Assembly (NCBI GenBank): GCA_902775355.1
Contig: CACYLY010000001.1
Location: 1-64,000, forward strand
From: Oscillospiraceae bacterium
GTDB taxonomy: Bacteria > Bacillota > Clostridia > Oscillospirales > Oscillospiraceae
Reading direction: 5' to 3'
Length of the DNA stretch: 64,000 nucleotides
The notes beneath the pieces were generated by a model, which was not told where the DNA came from, did not search any database, and saw only the letters and a program-made list of their open reading frames with translations. Positions 60,262 to 64,000 of the stretch are shown here, in pieces. Positions within the stretch are counted from its first letter, which is position 1. Each line of letters starts with the position of its first letter. A program made the translations under genes and the position numbers.

Positions 60262-61359
60262 ATGAAAACGATCGTCATCATCAGCAATGTGTCCTCCGGC
60301 CTTTTCAGCTTCCGCAGGGAGCTGATCGAGGAGCTGGCCCGGAACTATCGGGTGGTCATCCTGGCGAAGGATACCGGCCGCGTGGAGGAGTTCAAGGCCT
60401 TCGGCTGCGAGTTCAGGAACATGGCCATTGAGGCCCACGGCACCAATCCCCTCAAGGAGCTGCGCCTGATCGCGGCCTTCAAAAAACAGCTGCGGGAACT
60501 GAAGCCGGTGATCGTCCTGACCTACACCATCAAGCCCAATGTTTACGCGGGCATGGCCTGCGCCTCCCTGGGCATCCCCTATGTGGCCAACATCACCGGC
60601 CTGGGGACCGCGGTGGAAAACGGCGGCGCCATGCAGAAGCTGGCCCTGGCGCTCTACCGCAGGGGCCTGCGGAAGGCGCAGAAGGTGTTTTTCCAGAATA
60701 GTGAGAATCAGCGCTTCCTGCTGGAGCGCGGCATCATAAAGGGCAGCTACGAACTGCTGCCCGGCTCCGGCGTCAACCTGGAGCGCTATCAGGTGCTGCC
60801 CTATCCCCGGGGGGAGACTGTGGACTTCGTGTTCATCGGCCGCCTGATCAGAGAAAAGGGGATCGAGCAGTATCTGGACGCCGCCCGGAGCATCCGGGAG
60901 AGGCACCCCGAGACCCGCTTCCACATCTGCGGGACCATGAGGCCTGCCTATGAGCAGGTCGTTTCCGAGCTGGAGGAAAAGGGCACGGTGATCTACCACG
61001 GCCATGTGTCCAACATCGCGGAGATCCACGCCCTGTCCGCCTGCACGGTGCACCCCACCTTTTATCCGGAGGGCATGAGCAACGTGCTGCTGGAGAGCTG
61101 CGCCTGCGGCCGTCCCATCATCACCACCGACCGGCCCGGCTGCCGGGAGATCGTGGACGAGGGCGTCAACGGCTTTATCGTGAAGCAGCGGGACAGCGAG
61201 GACCTGATCGAAAAGCTGGAGAAGTTCCTGGCCCTGCCCTGGGAAGAGCGCCGGGAGATGGGCCTGAAGGGCCGCGAGAAGGTAGAGCGGGAGTTTGACC
61301 GGAAGATCGTGATGAACAAGTATCTGCAGGAGATCAAGAAGGCCGCCCATGAATTATAA
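60262..61359 (+). CDS. Glycosyltransferase family 4
   Basis: A 365-residue GT-B fold glycosyltransferase resembling PglA and other lipid-linked-glycan transferases. It shows an N-terminal VIISNVSSGLFSFRRELIEEL, the linker TYTIKPNVYAGMAC, and the donor-binding GRLIREKGIEQYLDA and FYPEGMSNVLLESCACGRPII motifs. Cytoplasmic, probably membrane-associated. ATG 60262 is preferred over TTG 60250. It overlaps the ATP-grasp gene by 11 bp. Confidence 0.9.
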   Translation: MKTIVIISNVSSGLFSFRRELIEELARNYRVVILAKDTGRVEEFKAFGCEFRNMAIEAHGTNPLKELRLIAAFKKQLRELKPVIVLTYTIKPNVYAGMACASLGIPYVANITGLGTAVENGGAMQKLALALYRRGLRKAQKVFFQNSENQRFLLERGIIKGSYELLPGSGVNLERYQVLPYPRGETVDFVFIGRLIREKGIEQYLDAARSIRERHPETRFHICGTMRPAYEQVVSELEEKGTVIYHGHVSNIAEIHALSACTVHPTFYPEGMSNVLLESCACGRPIITTDRPGCREIVDEGVNGFIVKQRDSEDLIEKLEKFLALPWEERREMGLKGREKVEREFDRKIVMNKYLQEIKKAAHEL

Positions 61360-62257
61360 GAAGATTTTCAAGTCGCGGAAAACCCGTGCCCGCATCCTCT
61401 GGAAGCTGCGCTTTGTGCCGGACCGGCCCATGATCGCGATGCAATACCGCATCAAGCTGGGACGCAGGCTGAACCTGAAAGACCCGCAGCGCTTCACGGA
61501 GAAGCTCCAGTGGTACAAGCTGTACTACCGGGACCCGCTGATGCGGCAGTGCGTGAACAAATACACCGTGCGGGACTATGTGAAACAGAAGGGCCTGGAG
61601 GAGATCCTGGTCCCGCTCTACGGACACTATTCCCGGCCGGAGGAGATCGATCTGGACGGGCTGCCGGAGCGTTTTGTGCTGAAAAAGCAGCACGGCGGCG
61701 GCGGCCACGACGTGATCCTGTGCAAGGATAAAAGCAAGCTGCGGCGGGAGACCCTGCTGAGCCAGCTTGCGATCCGCCTGGACAAGGTCCCCGGCGGCGT
61801 CGGCGGCCGGGAATGGGCCTACTGGGATATGGAGACCGGGATCGTGGCGGAGGAGCTGCTGGAAAACGCCCAAAACCCGGAGGCCGGCGTGGACGATTAC
61901 AAGTTCTTCTGCTATGACGGCAAGGCGGAATACCTGGTGGTGGACACCGACCGCTTCATCGGCCACAAGCGGAATTTTTACGACCGGGACTGGAACAACC
62001 TGCACGTCACCAGCGATTGCCCCGCCTGCGACCGGGAGATCGAAAAGCCGGAGAATTATGAGCGAATGCTGGAGATCGCCGAGATCCTCTCCCGGGATTT
62101 TCCCTTTGTCCGGGTGGATCTGTACAACATTTCCGGCAGGATCTTCTTCGGCGAGCTGACCTTCTATCCCTGGAGCGGCTATGTGCAGTTCCGGCCCGAC
62201 GAGATGGACTTTCTCCTGGGCAAAGATTTTAAACTAAGAAAACGGACTGAGGTTTGA
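61349..62257 (+). CDS. TupA-like ATP-grasp protein
   Basis: A 302-residue protein of the TupA-like ATP-grasp family (named after teichuronopeptide synthesis). It shows LNLKDPQRFTEKLQWYKLYYRDP, VNKYTVRDYV, RFVLKKQHGGGGHDVILCKDK and DDYKFFCYDGKAEYLVVDTDRF, with FVRVDLYNISGRIFFGELTFYPWSG as the metal-binding end. These enzymes probably ligate an amino acid or similar group to a polysaccharide. Its presence beside a GT4 and an aminotransferase suggests a decorated surface glycan. Confidence 0.87.
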   Translation: MNYKKIFKSRKTRARILWKLRFVPDRPMIAMQYRIKLGRRLNLKDPQRFTEKLQWYKLYYRDPLMRQCVNKYTVRDYVKQKGLEEILVPLYGHYSRPEEIDLDGLPERFVLKKQHGGGGHDVILCKDKSKLRRETLLSQLAIRLDKVPGGVGGREWAYWDMETGIVAEELLENAQNPEAGVDDYKFFCYDGKAEYLVVDTDRFIGHKRNFYDRDWNNLHVTSDCPACDREIEKPENYERMLEIAEILSRDFPFVRVDLYNISGRIFFGELTFYPWSGYVQFRPDEMDFLLGKDFKLRKRTEV

Positions 62258-62258
62258 G

Positions 62259-63440
62259 ATGAGAACTGGCTTGACGGTTCAGCGCGACCAGGACAACTTT
62301 AAACTCTTTGATCTGCTGCTGATCGTGGGCTTGACCCTGGCGCCGATGACCGGCTTTCGCGTCTGGCGCGTGGGCCCGGCGGAGATCCTGTGCCTGCTCT
62401 GGGGGATCCGCTCGCTGCTGAAGTGGCGCTTCCGCAAGAGCGACACCCTGTCGTTCTTTGCGGTGTTTTTGATCACCCTGGCTTTGGGTTTTGTCATCTG
62501 CACCTTTGTCGCCCCGAGCGAGACCTCCCTGACCGGACTTCTGACCTGGCTGTACCTGGCGATCATCGCCATGAGCCTGTACGAAGGCCTCTCCAAGAGA
62601 TCGCTGTATTACGTGGAGAAGCTTCTCCGGATCTATTCCACAACGGCGATCCTCTGGTTCCTGTTCCTGTATGGATACGGCCGTCTGGTCAGCAAGACCT
62701 TCCTGGGCGCCCCGCTGTGGTACTATTCCCGCTTTTCCGGCGGCGCGACCAATCCCCACCAGGTCGCGGTCATGCTCTGCGGCCTGAGCTTTGTCTATGT
62801 CCGGCAGATTCTGAACCGCCGCAGAGTGCTCTTGAACCTGCTCTTTACGGCCGCTTCGGTTTTCCTGCTGCTGAAGACCTCCTCCTCCACCGGGATCCTG
62901 GCCTTTTTTACCGGCGCGCTGATCTGCATCTACCTCCTCGCCATCCATGCGTTTCCGCGCAGCAAGGCTCAGGTGGCCATCTTGATGACCCTGGGCATCC
63001 TCCTGATCGGACTGTTCGTCTACAGCTTTGTTTTCGATCGCTTTATGAAATGGGTCGCCAGCGACTCCAACGGTCTGGGCAGACTGAGGATCTTTGCTTC
63101 CTTCCCCGAGACCTTTGCCAAGAGCCCCATCGTGGGCCTGGGACCGGGTACCCATGGCGAAAACGGCTATATCGAGTTTCACAACACCTATCTGGAGATC
63201 GCCGCCGCCTCCGGCATCGTGGGTTTCGCGGCTTTTACGCTGTATACCGTACGGATTTTCAAAAAGGTCCTGCGGGGGGACTGGCGGCTCTTCCCGATCC
63301 TTGTCGCCATGTATGCATACGGCCTGGCGGGTTTTGCCATGCGGCGTCTGGTGTACTGGGGCGTTCTCGTTTTCTCGATCGTGATCGCGGAGAAGAGGCT
63401 TGCGCTGATGGAACAGGATCCCGGCGGCGGGGAGCTGTGA
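62259..63440 (+). CDS. O-antigen ligase/polymerase-like membrane protein
   Basis: A 393-residue polytopic protein with about ten helices, of the Wzy/WaaL type that joins polysaccharide repeat units. The family-typical large external loop and late motif GPGTHGENGYIEFHNTYLEIAAASGIVG are visible. It begins one base after the ATP-grasp stop, completing the glycan operon. Assembly of a polymer outside the membrane is inferred; no flippase is in view. Confidence 0.85.
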   Translation: MRTGLTVQRDQDNFKLFDLLLIVGLTLAPMTGFRVWRVGPAEILCLLWGIRSLLKWRFRKSDTLSFFAVFLITLALGFVICTFVAPSETSLTGLLTWLYLAIIAMSLYEGLSKRSLYYVEKLLRIYSTTAILWFLFLYGYGRLVSKTFLGAPLWYYSRFSGGATNPHQVAVMLCGLSFVYVRQILNRRRVLLNLLFTAASVFLLLKTSSSTGILAFFTGALICIYLLAIHAFPRSKAQVAILMTLGILLIGLFVYSFVFDRFMKWVASDSNGLGRLRIFASFPETFAKSPIVGLGPGTHGENGYIEFHNTYLEIAAASGIVGFAAFTLYTVRIFKKVLRGDWRLFPILVAMYAYGLAGFAMRRLVYWGVLVFSIVIAEKRLALMEQDPGGGEL

Positions 63441-63483
63441 AGCGGACCCGGGAAACCGGAAGAAAGAGAACGAAGGTGAAAAC

Positions 63484-63993
63484 ATGATCGAACTGCATAC
63501 TCCGATTTCCGATGAGGATATCCGCGGCCTCCGGGTAGGGGACACCGTGAGCATCTCCGGCTGGATCCTCTGCGGCAGGGACGCGGTGCTGCCGAAGCTC
63601 CTGGCCATGATCGAGGACGGCAGGCTGGACGAGCTGGGCGTGGATCTGCGGGGCCAGGTGATCTTCCACACGGCGGTGAGCCCGGCCGGGGTTGGCCCCA
63701 CCTCCTCCAATAAGCTGGAGATCGAGAGCTCCATCGCCCCGCTGAGCAAGGCGGGGATCCGGCTCCACCTGGGAAAAGGAGAGCTGCACCCGGAGACGGT
63801 CCGGGCCCTGGACGAATATGGGGCCGTATACGCCGTCATCCCGCCGGTCACGGCGCTGCTGGGCGCCAAAACCGGCGAGACCCGGGTCCTGGCCTTCCCG
63901 GAGCTGGGCATGGAGGCGCTGCATCTGATCCGGGCGGACCGGTATCCGGCCATCATCGGCGCGGCCCACGGGAGGAGCATCTATGAAAAATGA
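63484..63993 (+). CDS. Fumarate hydratase beta subunit (class I, C-terminal half)
   Basis: A 169-residue beta subunit of an Fe-S hydro-lyase of the fumarase/tartrate dehydratase type (FumA C-terminal domain). It shows RVGDTVSISGWILCGRDAVLPKL, GVGPTSSNKLEIES, HLGKGEL and AVYAVIPPVTALL. It needs an alpha subunit with the Fe-S ligands; none is seen upstream, where the neighbour is the unrelated polymerase gene. A partner could lie downstream. The start is preceded by GAAGGTGAAAAC. Confidence 0.88.
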   Translation: MIELHTPISDEDIRGLRVGDTVSISGWILCGRDAVLPKLLAMIEDGRLDELGVDLRGQVIFHTAVSPAGVGPTSSNKLEIESSIAPLSKAGIRLHLGKGELHPETVRALDEYGAVYAVIPPVTALLGAKTGETRVLAFPELGMEALHLIRADRYPAIIGAAHGRSIYEK

Positions 63994-64000
63994 CATTGCC
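63983..64000 (+). CDS. Truncated start of the next gene
   Basis: ATG 63983 reads MKNDIA and is cut by the window edge. It has a strong GGAGG seven bases upstream and overlaps the fumarase stop by 11 bp, so translational coupling is likely. Product unknown from six codons; an alpha subunit of the same enzyme is one possibility. Confidence 0.4.

Noticed and set aside
56602..61350. Very long minus-strand open frame (over 1500 codons) across the glycan locus
   Set aside because: It lies opposite three well-supported genes; GC-rich codons at third positions suppress stops on the other strand. No family motif in its translation.

Overview
The window reads as one contiguous stretch of chromosome from a GC-rich (about 60% or more by eye), probably spore-forming member of the Clostridia, most likely an Oscillospirales-type gut anaerobe. 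Evidence: a Clostridia-style division and cell-wall cluster, sporulation genes (ylbJ, yqfC, yqfD and a SpoVD-like PBP), two murA genes, the DNPR meso-DAP signature in MurE, an ion-pumping Rnf complex in the order C-D-G-E-A-B, and a yqfC-yqfD-phoH-ybeY-era-yqzL-recO block. The species cannot be fixed from the sequence alone.

Layout. 0.4-7.8 kb: NUDIX hydrolase, murA, walJ-like hydrolase, a 0.9 kb repeat-filled gap, rlmH, a DUF2007-like gene, an alpha-phosphohexomutase and a split chromate-type transporter. 7.8-10 kb, minus strand: glycerate kinase and ylbJ-like. 10.2-22 kb: sporulation, RNA maturation and DNA repair genes (yqfC, yqfD, phoH, ybeY, era, yqzL-like, recO, mutS2, HPr, uvrC, rsmD, coaD and a coiled-coil gene). 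22.2-27.3 kb: rnfCDGEAB. 27.6-40 kb: the dcw cluster with a clear promoter and MraZ operator (mraZ, rsmH, ftsL-like, PBP, murE, mraY, ftsW, murG, murA2, ftsQ, ftsZ); murF, murD, murC and ftsA are absent. 40-45.6 kb: a BrkB-like protein, an unrecognised 1192-residue surface protein on a Thr-Pro stalk, and an MscS channel. 45.6-52 kb: a His-rich CsoR-type regulator, sfsA, a P-loop NTPase, a CPA2 antiporter and a sigma/anti-sigma pair. 52.2 kb: an AT-rich lipoprotein gene lying between repeats. 53.3-56.5 kb: a UvrD/PcrA-like helicase and a membrane-anchored PI-PLC-like enzyme. 56.6-63.4 kb: a surface-glycan locus (sugar dehydratase/epimerase, aminotransferase, glycosyltransferase, TupA-like ATP-grasp, polymerase). 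The right edge has a fumarate hydratase beta subunit and the first codons of another gene.

Most genes are co-oriented and tightly packed with overlapping starts and stops. The gaps between operons hold several families of short repeats. Three features stand out there. (1) Heptamer and octamer tandem repeats sit at or just after stop codons, and some supply the stop codon. (2) At two loci a palindromic element is bracketed by two identical copies of the local terminator hairpin; a third locus shows an older-looking version. (3) One six-base-arm hairpin recurs in four repeat contexts. With the tandemly duplicated stalked surface protein, these are the parts most likely to hold something undescribed. 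No tRNA, rRNA, CRISPR array, transposase or phage gene was recognised.
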